DNA of 64,000 nt, taken from NCBI GenBank assembly GCA_023014365.1, contig JAEBUN010000010.1, positions 62,001 through 126,000 on the forward strand, given 5' to 3'. Shown piece after piece: positions 11,929 to 23,409 of the stretch (the stretch's first letter is position 1; each line of letters starts with the position of its first letter). The stretch comes from Lepiota brunneoincarnata (lineage: Eukaryota; Basidiomycota; Agaricomycetes; Agaricales; Agaricaceae). Below the pieces are notes generated by a model. The model was not told the origin of the DNA, ran no database searches, and saw nothing but the letters and a program-made list of their open reading frames with translations. A program made the translations under genes and the position numbers.

Positions 11929-13706
11929 ATCCCCGCAATCTCAGATCCAGGCCAGACACTGCCTCGTGCATATCACATGACCTACATTTGGACCTGGACT
12001 GACGCCACCCCCAGATCGCCTCGGCAGACTGTGATAGACGACCTTGGGGCACTCGCCCTCACCATCTGCAGCAACGCGAGGGAGGCGTCCTCGCCACTCC
12101 CCGCAACGACGATGAGGCTAATTAAAGCTTGTGTTGGTCAACGGACAGGATGCTTCTCACAGCCGCCAGTACGGCAGCTTCCCCCACCCCATCTGCCGCT
12201 AACTCTTCCGTTCCTGTATTCTAATCATCCACCTGACCTTGACTTTATTTCTCCACACCTCCGCCGTCCAATACAATTGATGTACCCGCTCCCCAACGAG
12301 CCCTGGCAAGCTGGAACCCTGTCACTAGTCAACCTTGCCTCTGTACTGTGGAGTCATGGTTGCCACGCTGAACATGGCCGACGGTCCGAGTCCATTGCAA
12401 ACCTTCGTTTTTGTACCACTCCTGATTATTACCACTCCCGATAATTTTGCACACTAAAAATGGTACCCTACTTCGGTTACTTCTGGCGGCGACATAGCGG
12501 GACCAAGATATTTCAGTTGCTGTTGCATCATCCTCCATCCCTATCCCAATAGCTGGTCCACAACACTAGGCTCCTTATGACTGTGGGTCACATCATAACC
12601 GGGTTCTTCATGATCATCATCGATTAGTTCCTTTCGCACCCGCGGTATTCTTACTCCTTCTATTACTGTTTATGTTTCTTAACATCAAGGCGAAGCTCAT
12701 GAAGTGTGTGATTCTATACCACTGGAAATAGAAGCGGGGTACTTGCATTGTACAGGCTCATGGCATCGCCAACCCTTCCGCCGCTCCCCATCTTTTCCAG
12801 CACCCCATCCGAAGGGACCAAGAGAATCGCCAAGTCGCCGCTTCTATCTCGCTTATCCCGGACGATTGTACCCAGCTTCTCTCGGTCGCTTTGTAGCTTC
12901 GAGGGCATGTTCTCATCAGTGGCTGACTGATTGACAGCCAGAACCAGTTGTACAGGTCCCCAGTATAACGCTCAGGAAGCTGATGCTCTTGCTGCAGCCG
13001 CGAGTTACTTATCATGCTGGTGTTGCGTAAGTCCACAGCTCATGAACCCGTAATAGATAACTCAGCGCCCATCTCAAACCTTGGCACAGTCGGCCCCTGT
13101 TACTCCTGGATGCAAGTAACCTGTTTTATTCGCCACCATTTGACTGCGGATGCGACCCTTCTCTCCACCCATTCACCACTCCACTCTCTCATTTAGCCTA
13201 ATTTCTCAAACTGGGTTCTCTTCAGACCCAGCTTATCCGGAAATGTGCGTGTGAGGACAGGGGCAAGGCTTCTGCCCTTTCTATCGCTCCATAGTCTCCG
13301 CTCTTCCTTTCATCCGTTGCAACGTGAAATGCGCCAAGTTCGGGTCCGAGTTCCCATTGACCTTGCATCCTGATACTATATTGGTTCATTAGTAGCACAC
13401 GCTTTTAACACTTTTACCACATTCCCATGGCAGCTATTTTCATTTAAGTGGGCAAATTGAAGAATCGTCGTTTTCCAGGTCAGGACTAGCGGTATCATCT
13501 CCTTTGCATTACATCACACACCAACAGATATGGTATTGGGGATTTGCGCGGGTGCCATGTCTACACAGATAGCAATGACCCACAAGAGTTATTTTCGGTG
13601 GAAAAGACGCCGTGCGTATGAGATAGTGGCTTATATTTATAACATAACCCTATTTCTTCCCTGTTATACATATACAAAACCTACACTGAACCATATAAAA
13701 TAAATT
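11929..13706. other. Intergenic stretch, no gene supported
   Basis: This holds the promoter side of the phosphatase gene and the 3' flank of the F-box gene. Short open frames at 11905-12444 (+) and 12714-13036 (both strands) show no domain, no convincing splice pattern and no coding-like continuity. I see nothing I can support. Confidence 0.4.
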
Positions 13707-15283
13707 TTAATCTTCTCTATCCTTCAGCCTCAGGAAATCCTCCCGATACATTCCATTCATAAAATCAACGCGGGGCATACTCGTTAAGATAGCCTTACCA
13801 ACGCACTCAATGGGGCCTTCCCACCACCTCGAGAGCTTTATTTGGACTGTCGCAACCGGCCAATTCACCAAACTCACCAACTCATTCATGTCTCGACAAA
13901 ATAACTCGGTCGTCCGCACGAACAAAGCACCATTCCAGTCCTCGAGAGCCGCTGACGGCTCGTAAATCATCGAGTTTGAGTATTGGCGTCCAGCGATGTT
14001 ATACACCAGACAAAGTGACTCGAGGTTTGGGAACTTGGTGGCCATGAGGGAAAACGTAGTGGAAGTGAGGATAAAAATTGGAATGTCCAGCGTTCTCAGA
14101 ATAGGGGAAGCTGCAGACTTGACAAATAGGTTAAATTGTCGAGGTATGAGTCCCCACCCACTGAGGGTAATCTCTGTGAGTGTATTCCGATGTTCCCCGA
14201 TGTATTTACTAACTCCGCGAAAGAACTTGTCAATGGGTTGGGGACCCGAGAATCCCAGCGTTATCTTGCGGAGGTTGGGAATCACGAGATCAAAGGGTCC
14301 CCGACAATTGATGTGGGTTTTCCGCGTGGGATCGAGGCTCTCCCAATGAATATCGACAAGCGTGTCGAGATGATTTTGAATGAAACCTTCTAGTGCCATG
14401 ATATGATGGTGGCTCTCAGAAGCGAGTTCTTTGATGGTCAACTGTTTGAGGTGAGGCAGATGACCGATTCCATGATAGATGGTAGAAAAGTCGATCACTT
14501 GGTACGAGATAAAACCCAAACTCCCGAGGGTTTGTGAGTGCTTTCTGATGAAAGGCGCTAGGACTGATTGAATGATGCGCTTTTCGTCACTCACGGGGTA
14601 GTGGTGCACATCGAGAATCAGTGTTTCCAGATTGTTGAGATTCGGCGGAGCGGGAAGGAGCGACTCCCAAATTGCTATAGGACACCTAAGTGTGAGACTG
14701 CGTAACGTGTAGCCATAAGATCTCCACCCGGTTGAGAGGAGTGCGAGTGTATGATGAGGGACAACTGGTCGTGGATCACCCGCATGGCATTCGACTGTCA
14801 AGTGCGTTAAGAGGGTAAGATTGCCGATAAAGGCAGTGAGCTTTGTTGCCATCGTTAGCCGTTTTCGCAGGTGCTTCCACTGGGAAACGACATTGCGGGA
14901 GCGATGGGTGAAGAATTGTGGTATAGTCGGTTTGCTACCGAGAGTAGGATCGAGGAAAAATTGAAAGCGCAGGGAGCGAGCGTATTGTGATGACTTGGAA
15001 TTGTTGAGCCTGAATGTAATAAGAGATTGAGCTTCGTTTAACTGGGGGTAGCAGGTCTGCTCACAAGCTGAAGATAGGTCCTGTAAGTTTTGCGGCTCCC
15101 GGGTCCATGAAAATTTCCAATGTAGACCTCGTGGTACCGCAGTCTCATAGCAATGTAGAAGAAAGCGCGGTTGATGGGGTACATCCGCCTTAGCTGCTCG
15201 TCGGTCAAGAATTGTGATACATGTTGCCATATTTCGAAAGGAAGATCTTGGGCGGTTGCGAAGGATTGGCTTTGGATGACCAT
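13707..15283 (-). CDS. F-box protein with LRR-like C-terminal part
   Basis: Likely substrate adaptor of an SCF ubiquitin ligase. The N-terminal F-box is DLPFEIWQHVSQFLTDEQL followed by INRAFFYIAMRLRYHEV, starting at the ATG at 15283. The C-terminal 470 residues or so (15000-13707) are open in another frame and show irregular Leu-rich repeats (LTLLTHLTVECHAG, LETLILDVHHYP, LKQLTIKELA), typical of the large Agaricomycete F-box families. The two frames meet between about 15130 and 15000. An intron with donor GTGAGC near 15062 and acceptor ATTCAG fits the pattern of the family but leaves the frame one base off, so either the junction or a base is wrong. The product would be about 500 residues. 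Confidence 0.75.
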
Positions 15284-16030
15284 CCGAAGGTAGGTGGGGC
15301 TAGAGAATGGGGTGACTCAATTGAAGAGTGTGTTGTTAGATGGGAGAAGATGGGAGCGCTAGACAGAGCGTGTGCTGTTCGAATTATTGCCGTTCTGGCC
15401 GGTTTTGGCTATGTTTTTTTTTGGAGCGATCGAATGCGGGGCGCTTATGAGGGTTACGACAACAGACAATGTGAAGGAACTCACTACATCGTTGCTCCTA
15501 ATTTCTCATACATTTTCGGCGCTCGCTGAGACAAAGGTACGAGCGAGGCACAGCACCAACTATCGCTTATGTCGTAAGTCGAGGCGGCCGAGGGAAAATT
15601 AAACGTTAAACGTCATGTATCAAGAGGATGAGATATGATCAGATTCGTCCAACGCTCTCCTGGACCACTTGGCGTGAACAAGGCCCACGAGTGCGGCATC
15701 CTAGGTAGAGGCTGGAACAAGGTAAGTGCAATGCATTTCCAAAGTTCAGCGCAGGTTCCAAGGGTCACCATCGCCTGCTTATCGCTCGCATTAGATATTA
15801 AAATTGCTTTCAGGGCTGGTGGCCCGGTTGCAGGGTCCACAGCGCTTCAACAGCTGTGTGTTACCTGGGAGGGGAACAACTTGGAAACTCATGTTATAGC
15901 GTGCGCACATAGCCGACGTGTGACACGTGACGGGCGGAGCAAGCCCCTCGCCTGCGTCAGTCGAGTGAAGTGATTGCTTGTACCACGTCCCACCGTCCTT
16001 TTCACATCCCACCAGCCGTCGTATGCAGCA
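15284..16030. other. Divergent intergenic region between F-box and WD40 genes
   Basis: About 750 bp between the start of the F-box gene (-) and the start of the WD40 gene (+). It should contain both promoters. No open frame with a domain was found, and no promoter element clear enough to place was seen. Confidence 0.4.
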
Positions 16031-18195
16031 ATGGCCTGCGATCCTCCGCTGCTCGCTTCGACGACACCTACTGCTGTTGCCCCTGCCGACGTCTTCATTG
16101 GCCACATGTGAGTCCACGCCCCTGCCCGCTTCAGGTCCTGCCTGGCGCTTTTCTGGGCCGATTATAGTGTGTTCTATTTCGTGACCATACTGATCGTTCT
16201 TCAGCCAGCTGCGGGATCTTGTAATATGCCCCAGAGAACGTGGTATACTCAATTATGCGCATGAATACTCCATAGTCGAGCACGACCTTAATACAAATGA
16301 CTCGGTGCGTATCTCCAAGCCCTCGAGACCTCTATCTTACCTGACGGGGTTTGAATTGAATCCCAGCCTCGAACTCTTGCCAGATTGAGTTTCACTCCGA
16401 ATACGCTCGCTGCGTTGCCCCTCAACTCACATGATACGCTTCTGGCTGCTGGCGGCCAAGAAGCCGAAATCCATATCTCTTGTCATACTTCCAAGAGTCG
16501 GCGCAGCAAGCTCACTTGGCAATATGAGCAAAGAATGCAAGGCTCAATCAACAACTCCGTGTTCCTTACCTCCTTGAGCCTCACGCGTTCCAGCCAGAGC
16601 GCCGTAGAGCCTCGATTGGGAATTAGCAACAACGACTGCACCGTGCGCCTCTATGAGGTACCCATCCGAATCCAGAGCCAAAAGAGGAACATCAAGCCTA
16701 TCGGATCTCTCAAACTGGACGTACCCATCAACTATTGTCCGTTGCCAGCTCTCTCCGTTTTTGTGATCTATACTTATTGACCTGTCTGCCAGCCTCCATA
16801 TCACCAGATGGCCGAACTCTCCTCTCTGTCGGGGATTCCTCTAAAATATATTTTCATTATATGCGTGGGGGCGATCAGGTAACCTTCGAGCATATCCACA
16901 ATCTGCTCCTACCACCTCCCGATTCTTCCCCCATACCATACCCATCATCGCTTGCTGCATCATTCTCGACCGCGTTTTCATCCGATGGCATGAAATTTGC
17001 AGTGGCGTCCCAAGAAGGGGTTCTCGCCGTCTGGGATGTTCGCAGCACCAAGCCTCTGAAGGTCATTCAAACTGACAAGACTCGGGGCATCTCATCTGAT
17101 GATGGATACCTGTCGGATGACCCCACCGAATGGACCCGAGGACGGTCCAAAGCCCCCGGGTTTAGCGTTCGTAGTGTCAAGTTTGGCGGCGGCGGCGTGT
17201 CGGGTAAAGAAGTCATGACATTTACGGAGGTACGAAGTTGATTAGCTGACGCCCAACGCACTGACTCCTTACATTTGAAATCAATCTAGCATACCTCACT
17301 GTTGCATGTTATTGACGCTCGAACATTCGAAACAGAGGAAATACTCAAAGTGCCGACAGTCCGCAGACCCGAACAGCAAGAATCTCAACTGCCAACGCCA
17401 GCTTCCTCACCCCCACGCCCTCATGATCGGCGAATGACGAATCATCGCAACGTATTATCATCATTCACTGCTGTTCCTCGACCTCCCGTCACACGTCCAC
17501 CGTCATCGCCCCCAAATCGCCGCTTGTCGAATTCAGCAATGATTCAACCTCAAATCATCCAAGCACTTGGTGATACTTTTCGGATTTCCTCTCCAACATA
17601 TTCTCCACCTTCCTCGATATCAGATTCAACATGGCGAACTTTGCGTCTCAGCCACGTTCGCAATGCCAGAGAGGGGGATGATTATGAAGAGATCTTGGTC
17701 ATTCCATCTTTGGGTGACAGGAATCTGGAGTCTGAAGTTCACGCCCTTCTCAATGCTCGCACCGGGGCTAGCGGAGACTACGAGGAAGAAGAAGGGGAAG
17801 ATCCCAGCACGGGCTCTAACCATGCTGACTACGATTACCATCCTCCCGGCCTGAGACCCGGCAACAGACTGGCGAGACAGGAGAATGATATGGACGTAGA
17901 CGAATTAGAGTCCGACTGTGTATCATCGCGTGGCCCTTCGAGAACCGGGTCGCCTACTCCTACACACTCTCAAGATCGTTCCCCACCAGGACTCGGTGTT
18001 TCAGGCCCACGCTCAGGCACAAGAACAAATAAGCCATTCCCCACTGAGTTTGGATACAGAGATGACCTGGACATCGCAGGAACGTGCTTTGACCCAACTG
18101 GTGGTTACATATATGTTGCCAGCAAAGAGAGTGTCGTTGAGTGGTCGCTACGAGATGCCGACAAGACATGGTGGCTTGATCAAAGCTGGAGATAG
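16031..18195 (+). CDS. WD40-repeat protein with DUF2415-type C-terminus
   Basis: Beta-propeller scaffold protein of unknown function, conserved in fungi. Exons 16031-16107, 16205-16304, 16368-16736, 16793-17229 and 17290-18195 all splice with standard sites and keep frame, so the gene appears intact. WD-like blades include SFTPNTLAALPLNSHDTLLA, ISNNDCTVRLYEV, ISPDGRTLLSVGDSSKI and SSDGMKFAVASQEGVLAVWD. The middle (about residues 350-530) is a disordered Ser/Pro- and acid-rich insert. The last segment, CFDPTGGYIYVASKESVVEW, is the signature expected of the DUF2415 part of this family. The start ATG at 16031 gives MACDPPLLASTTP and the first intron falls after GH. About 610 residues. Confidence 0.85.
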
Positions 18196-18957
18196 GTCTG
18201 GCCTTGGTTGTGGTATGGCTTCTTTCCTTGTATTTGCTTTTCCTGGTTGCTGTTGTTTCTCTCTCTGATCCAGTTGAACACTTGTATTCGCTTTTTCCGT
18301 GCGTCGGTCCACGAGATCCATCTATTCACGAACATGGCATGTTTTACCACCACTCCTGTATTTTCGATGTCGCTCAATCGTTTACTCATGGTGTTTATTA
18401 TCACCCCCCGCTGTTTATGTTGTACTCCCCTTGTTATCACATCCGCTTTTGTTCCTGCCTCGGTTTGCGCAACCTGCGCATGTACACCAATGCTTTCCTA
18501 TGACGTAATTGTAACATTATACATGTGTGGAGCTCCTTAGTGGATATTCTGTAGGGAAGTAAAAGTCCCTGACACCAGTTCAGCTTTCGGATCTACTCTC
18601 CAGCTGATGTTAGACTTCTCTAATGCAAGTCTGTTTGTGCGACCGCCCTCCCTGAAACCTTGCTTAGGAATCGAAATGCGAGGCATCGCTTGAGATGACA
18701 AGAAATATGGGGTTAAATTTTCGCAGAACTTTCCCTTCCGTGAATGCTACCGTCGAAGTGGTTAGATCTCTCCGTCAATTATTTTTTGGAGGGTCAAGGC
18801 GCTGGGTGCCGTTGTGGCTGAGTAAGGGCACAATTCCATGCTCATCGAGGACATACGTCTTTGCGACAACGCTTGACCGTCTCCCAGCCAACAAAGTGTT
18901 CACTACCGGCTATTACAATCAACCACCCGGGCAAAAAATAAAAATAAAATAAAATTA
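18196..18957. other. 3' flank and spacer
   Basis: T-rich 3' untranslated-like sequence of the WD40 gene followed by spacer. No further gene is supported. Confidence 0.4.
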
Positions 18958-19435
18958 CGTATGTAAGGGGGGCTCAGCTCCTATATATATCTCATTTAGG
19001 TTACAGGCGCCCGAGCCCCTGGGCCACCACTCGATCCGGGTACTCTCGGTCGACTGCAGTGTGTGCAACCCATTTATCCCTTTAAGCGTAGGGTAAAAGT
19101 CGCCAAGGAACTTACATCGTTACTCTTTTCCTGAAAATATCAACTCCTGGGGGGTGATATACAATAGTTCGCTACTTGGATCCCGTGTGCGGCTATATCG
19201 CAATGATGTAAGTGGAGCCCCTGGATATATCTCATTTGGTTTATGAGGCGCCCGTGGTCCCTGGCACCACTTGATCCGGATACTTTCGCTCAACTGCAGT
19301 ATGGGTGCGCTCTCAAACCATGTGTAGGGTAAAGTCGCCAAGGAACTTACATCGTACTCTTTTCCTGAAAATATCATTCTTTCGTTACTTGGAACCCATG
19401 TGGCTATTATCGCAATGATGTAGTGGAGCTACCCC
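18958..19435. repeat. Diverged tandem duplication, units of about 215-245 bp
   Basis: Two head-to-tail copies are visible. Unit A (about 18958-19204) and unit B (about 19205-19420) both contain, in order, a TATATATCTCATTT block, GGCGCCCG, CACCACT(C/T)GATCCGG, CAACTGCAGT or GACTGCAGT, then GTCGCCAAGGAACTTACATC and CTTTTCCTGAAAATATCA. Both end in TATCGCAATGATGTA. The beginning of a third unit follows unit B at about 19420. No coding capacity was seen. It could be a decayed minisatellite or part of a transposon. Confidence 0.75.
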
Positions 19436-19956
19436 CCCTCTCCGGAGACAATGATTCAGCGCCTCAGTACCGGTCCAACTCCACAACGCGAGGTTTCCCG
19501 TGGATTCAACAGCGTAAACACCCCGCGGCCTTATGATCAACTACATAATAGAACAATGTTTGCTCCATCCTGCGGACCTTGACTCCTGTCCCCAGGGTAG
19601 TTCGTTGGTACCAATCAACCGGTTACGTCCTGTTCGATTTGGCGACCAATATTGCGGCCTAGCCTGCTTTGTATCCTTGTTACATCCATTAACAGCATGA
19701 GGATAATATGACTGGAAATCAGTGGGGCACAATGCTATTCATAAATGATTATAGTTACAATTACTGATGGATCTTTTGAGAGAGGGTCGCAAGGTAGAAA
19801 CCTATGCACAATATCGTAAGGGTTACACAAGAGATATGAAGGGTCGTAAGTGACGAAAAGGGTAAAGGGGGAAGAAAGCGACAGGCATAAAGCGACAAGT
19901 ACGTTAATATGGGAATATATTACAAGAGGAAGGGATAAAACATTGCCAACATAGCT
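19436..19956. other. Spacer, no gene supported
   Basis: Sequence between the tandem repeat and the 3' end of the F-box gene. Only short frames without domains. The last 150 bp before 19957 are probably the 3' untranslated region of that gene. Confidence 0.4.
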
Positions 19957-22026
19957 TCATGTTCTCGGCGAGTCATTCACCACTCTCACCAACCGTTGGA
20001 AGCAAAGTCCTGGTCTGCGTGCCTTGAGTATGTGCATGCGTTTAAAGTCTTCTTGATGTCGGTTCTGGTCCATATCATCATCCAATACAATAAACACCGT
20101 GTCCAACACCGGCCCCGCTAGACAGTTTCGACACCCGATCCACCTGCTCTGGAGCATATCGGCCAAGACCCCATCCGTCGATCCGATGACACCCCACAGT
20201 CTTAGGTACTTCAATTTCGGACAAAGCAGGCCCGTGAACCCACCCCTTGCATCAAAATCCTCCGTAAAGTTAGGACCGTGAATATCGGGTACGGTCATGA
20301 GACGAAGAGTTTTGTCGTTGATGTATCCCGCATTATGACGTTCATGTTGAAAGCTCAAGTCGGTGATGGAGGGTGACAGATGCTTAAGCAAGTCAAGCAG
20401 GTCGTCTGCGGGTAGCTGAACATCCTCAAAAGTCAACTTCTCCAGGACGCACGACGACCTATCGATGAACCTCCGGAACGAGTCTAGAGACATGGGTGGA
20501 ATTCGAGATCCTTGAGTAAGAGTGAGCTCGAACCGCCGAAGACTCGGGAAGGTGATGCTATTAAGGAGGACATTCGGATCACCTGCGACTTCAATTTTGA
20601 GACCCTGGAGTGAATCATGCTTGAGCATTTCGACGGGTGATTCATCATCATTAATTCTGGTGGGCAGAAGTATGTTCATTTCAACGTCCTCGAGCCTTCC
20701 ACAAAGAGAAATGATGTTGAGGGCTTCGCGAAGAGGGATGAGGTGGTTAACTGAGAACTGCTTGAGTTGTGACCATGGCATGGTGAGCGTGGTATAGGGT
20801 TTTTGACTGTACCAGCTGATGCCTCGGAGTCGAGGTGAAGCGAGCATACGCGAAAGAATGGTGATCTCGCGGTTGTCGAGCCAGTATCCTCTTTTGATGG
20901 AAAAAGTTTCGAGTAGCGGGAAGCGGCAGTTTTGGGGAAGGCAGTCAAGGCCAGTGTTAGGCACCCAACTACTCCCGTAGTCGATGCGCACGTGCCTCCA
21001 GCGTTCAAAATGGGGTACATATAGCTCCACAATTTGGGAAACAGGCATTGGAGGGTGATTGGTATCAACAACAGTGAGGTTGAGCTTGGCGTCTTCGAGG
21101 CTCCAAGACAAAGGGACTGCTGCCGAGCGCTCAATGAAGAGCTGTATGAGGTTGGGATGAGGATAGAAACTGGTGCCGGAGGAACTTCTGTGGATGGATA
21201 GGGAGGACCAGAGTTGGGGAGTGGCAAGGGCCCGTTCTCGGAACAACCGGTTGACGCTGGTCAAGAGGAGGGGTGCGGATTGTTGGTACAGAGGGACAAA
21301 CCGTTGTGAAGGGAGGCAGAAGGTAAATATGTGCGCGAGGAGCTCCCCGGGAAGACGGAGGATAGGGGAGAGGAGCTTGCGTGAGTGATCGAGTTGTTGC
21401 TGTACTAGGCCGTAGTCGAGCATCAGCTGATCGAGTGCTGTTTGACAGCGTTCAATTTCCTGTTCATGATGACGAGTCTGGGGTGTGCGGGATAATGACA
21501 TGTCCTCTGAAGGGAGAAGGGAAGGGTGGGTTTGGAGACTAGATGATATGGGCGAGCCTTTGGCAAGCTGCAGGAGCTCTGCCTGGGTGTTGGCGATCTC
21601 GATCTGTTTGCTTGCGAGCTCGGACTCGCATTTGCGGATGTCTCGCAGAATCTTGTCCCTGTCACATGGGATATAGCTGGCCTCCGCAAGCAGGCTACTG
21701 CGTCTCTTGAGAAGCTCCCGCAGGACATCGTTGGCCTGGTCGATCTCGCTGTCGAGGCAGTTGATGAGGTCCTGAAGGCGACGGGCCTCGTCTAGGTCAT
21801 TGCGGGCGTGGATGGTAAGGGTAGCAAGCGGCTCCTGGGTGAGCTGCTGCTGGGCCATGGGCGTAGTGGGGGGATGGAGAGAGGCGCAGGCTGTTTGTCG
21901 ATGGGCCCACCTGCCTCGTGAGAAATTTACAACTCTCTCACGCTTTACTCCAGTCTCAGATTCTCCACTTGCTCCTATGGGATCATCAGCGCTCCTTGGT
22001 GGTGGAGTCCGGCGGGGCAGACACAT
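19957..22026 (-). CDS. F-box domain protein, intronless
   Basis: Likely SCF-type substrate adaptor. One uninterrupted frame of up to 689 codons. The N-terminal third is a long coiled coil (ARRLQDLINCLDSEIDQAND to about residue 215). A canonical F-box follows (LSPILRLPGELLAHIFTFCL) and then about 430 residues of irregular LRR-like sequence ending in VRVVNDSPRT. This coiled coil plus F-box plus LRR layout is standard in Agaricomycetes. Two starts are possible: ATG at 22026, or the internal ATG at 21858 (MAQQQLTQEPLATL). The second begins at the conserved-looking part, and the 56 residues upstream look like translated leader. No frame break was found. Confidence 0.88.
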   Translation of the reverse strand: MCLPRRTPPPRSADDPIGASGESETGVKRERVVNFSRGRWAHRQTACASLHPPTTPMAQQQLTQEPLATLTIHARNDLDEARRLQDLINCLDSEIDQANDVLRELLKRRSSLLAEASYIPCDRDKILRDIRKCESELASKQIEIANTQAELLQLAKGSPISSSLQTHPSLLPSEDMSLSRTPQTRHHEQEIERCQTALDQLMLDYGLVQQQLDHSRKLLSPILRLPGELLAHIFTFCLPSQRFVPLYQQSAPLLLTSVNRLFRERALATPQLWSSLSIHRSSSGTSFYPHPNLIQLFIERSAAVPLSWSLEDAKLNLTVVDTNHPPMPVSQIVELYVPHFERWRHVRIDYGSSWVPNTGLDCLPQNCRFPLLETFSIKRGYWLDNREITILSRMLASPRLRGISWYSQKPYTTLTMPWSQLKQFSVNHLIPLREALNIISLCGRLEDVEMNILLPTRINDDESPVEMLKHDSLQGLKIEVAGDPNVLLNSITFPSLRRFELTLTQGSRIPPMSLDSFRRFIDRSSCVLEKLTFEDVQLPADDLLDLLKHLSPSITDLSFQHERHNAGYINDKTLRLMTVPDIHGPNFTEDFDARGGFTGLLCPKLKYLRLWGVIGSTDGVLADMLQSRWIGCRNCLAGPVLDTVFIVLDDDMDQNRHQEDFKRMHILKARRPGLCFQRLVRVVNDSPRT

Positions 22027-23409
22027 CTGTTGGGATTTTTCCCCATCTTTTCTTTGTCTGAGCCATCCTATATCGTAGATTTTCAGGGTTAAGGCGACTG
22101 CTGACGTTTGTCGCCATCAATCACGTGTGTTGAGTGATAGGCGTTGTGTGACCCAACCTATGACGGTGTTTGTGTCGTTCTGTCAGTGCTGTATTTATAA
22201 TCATCAGTTGGAGTAGCGCCAGATGCCGGTGGCGTTGGGCGCTGAGCGTAGGCTCCTCATGAGGGGCTGTTATGTCCAAATGGTTCAGTGATGAGTGCGT
22301 TGGGGAATGACATCAGTGCCTCGATCCAGTCCGGCCGTATCCCCCCATAACCCCGAAACACCATTCTAGAAACTCTACACAGAACACTTTCCGTTTTGGC
22401 CAACGAAAATCCTACATACCCGGGGATGAGCCCTTCCAATATAAGCCTGCAGCAGGGGTGAGTGTCAAAGTTATCAAGAAACATTGTTTTCTTCGCGAGC
22501 CTGCCTACGTTTCCACAGTTCACTGCATCGCAGACAGGAATTAGTAGGGCCGTCGAGTTACGCCCCCCGTTCCTCACAAGCTGGGTGTGCTCCTGGAAGT
22601 ACATAGGGAAGAATCGTTAACGGCAGGACAAAGTTGAGGCTGGGTTCGGGAACGGCCAGTTCTTCCCATACATCGGTACAGAGCAGGCGCAACGTGGTAG
22701 ATGTCCCTCACAGGTGCGCTGCTTGTAAGAAGGACTTGCAGTCACATCAGAAAGCAGGTTAAAGCTCACTGTGAGACACGTAGAAGCCCTCCGTACGGCA
22801 TTCCGACATGGTGCACATCCACGCTGTGCAGGTCTGTCGAGATAAGCCAAGTCTTGTGCGACGCGCTTTGAGCAGCATCGCTCCGAATACCCGAAAGTAA
22901 TATCATAAAGCTTCCAACCGTTCATTCCTTCATGCCACGTCTGGGCAGCGGAAGAAAAAGAGCGGGGCCGATCGAGTACCCAAACTGGAATCACGTGGTG
23001 CTCATGAGAAATGTACTCGCCGTGATTGGCTGGCGACAAGCGGAGCTTTGAGGTTATTCCTTGTTGGGCAATTCCATCTTCCGAACCTTACACGAGTGTT
23101 GACGCGCCTCACTGCCAGCGCTGGAAACACATATAAACCTTTGTCAAAACCTTTTGCTTTGGGATGCACATCTCGCAAGTGTCCAGCCCCGCGGTTTTCA
23201 TAAAGGTAATCGTGATCTTTCCGACCTGCTCTGTCTCAGTGCTCACTCTGCACCTCGCGCGTATCAGTCCCCACCTTGCCTTCCATTCCTTTCTTCTTCA
23301 TTCTAACCTTGAGGCTACGGTCGATGCTGGCGAATTCCCCGCTCACAATCACATAATTTTTCCAATCAGCCTTAATTGTAATCAAAACGCACTTTCCGTT
23401 CCAACCACC
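22027..23409. other. Intergenic region with two unsupported minus-strand frames
   Basis: Open frames at 22257-22604 and 22617-23039 (minus strand) are fairly long, with several Cys residues, but have no recognisable domain and no clear splice join. I leave them unannotated. CT-rich sequence near 23210-23400 is likely the promoter and leader of the UPF0014 gene. Confidence 0.4.

Noticed and set aside
22257..23039. Two minus-strand open frames of 115 and 140 codons
   Set aside because: No domain, no splice link, no signal peptide; not supported.
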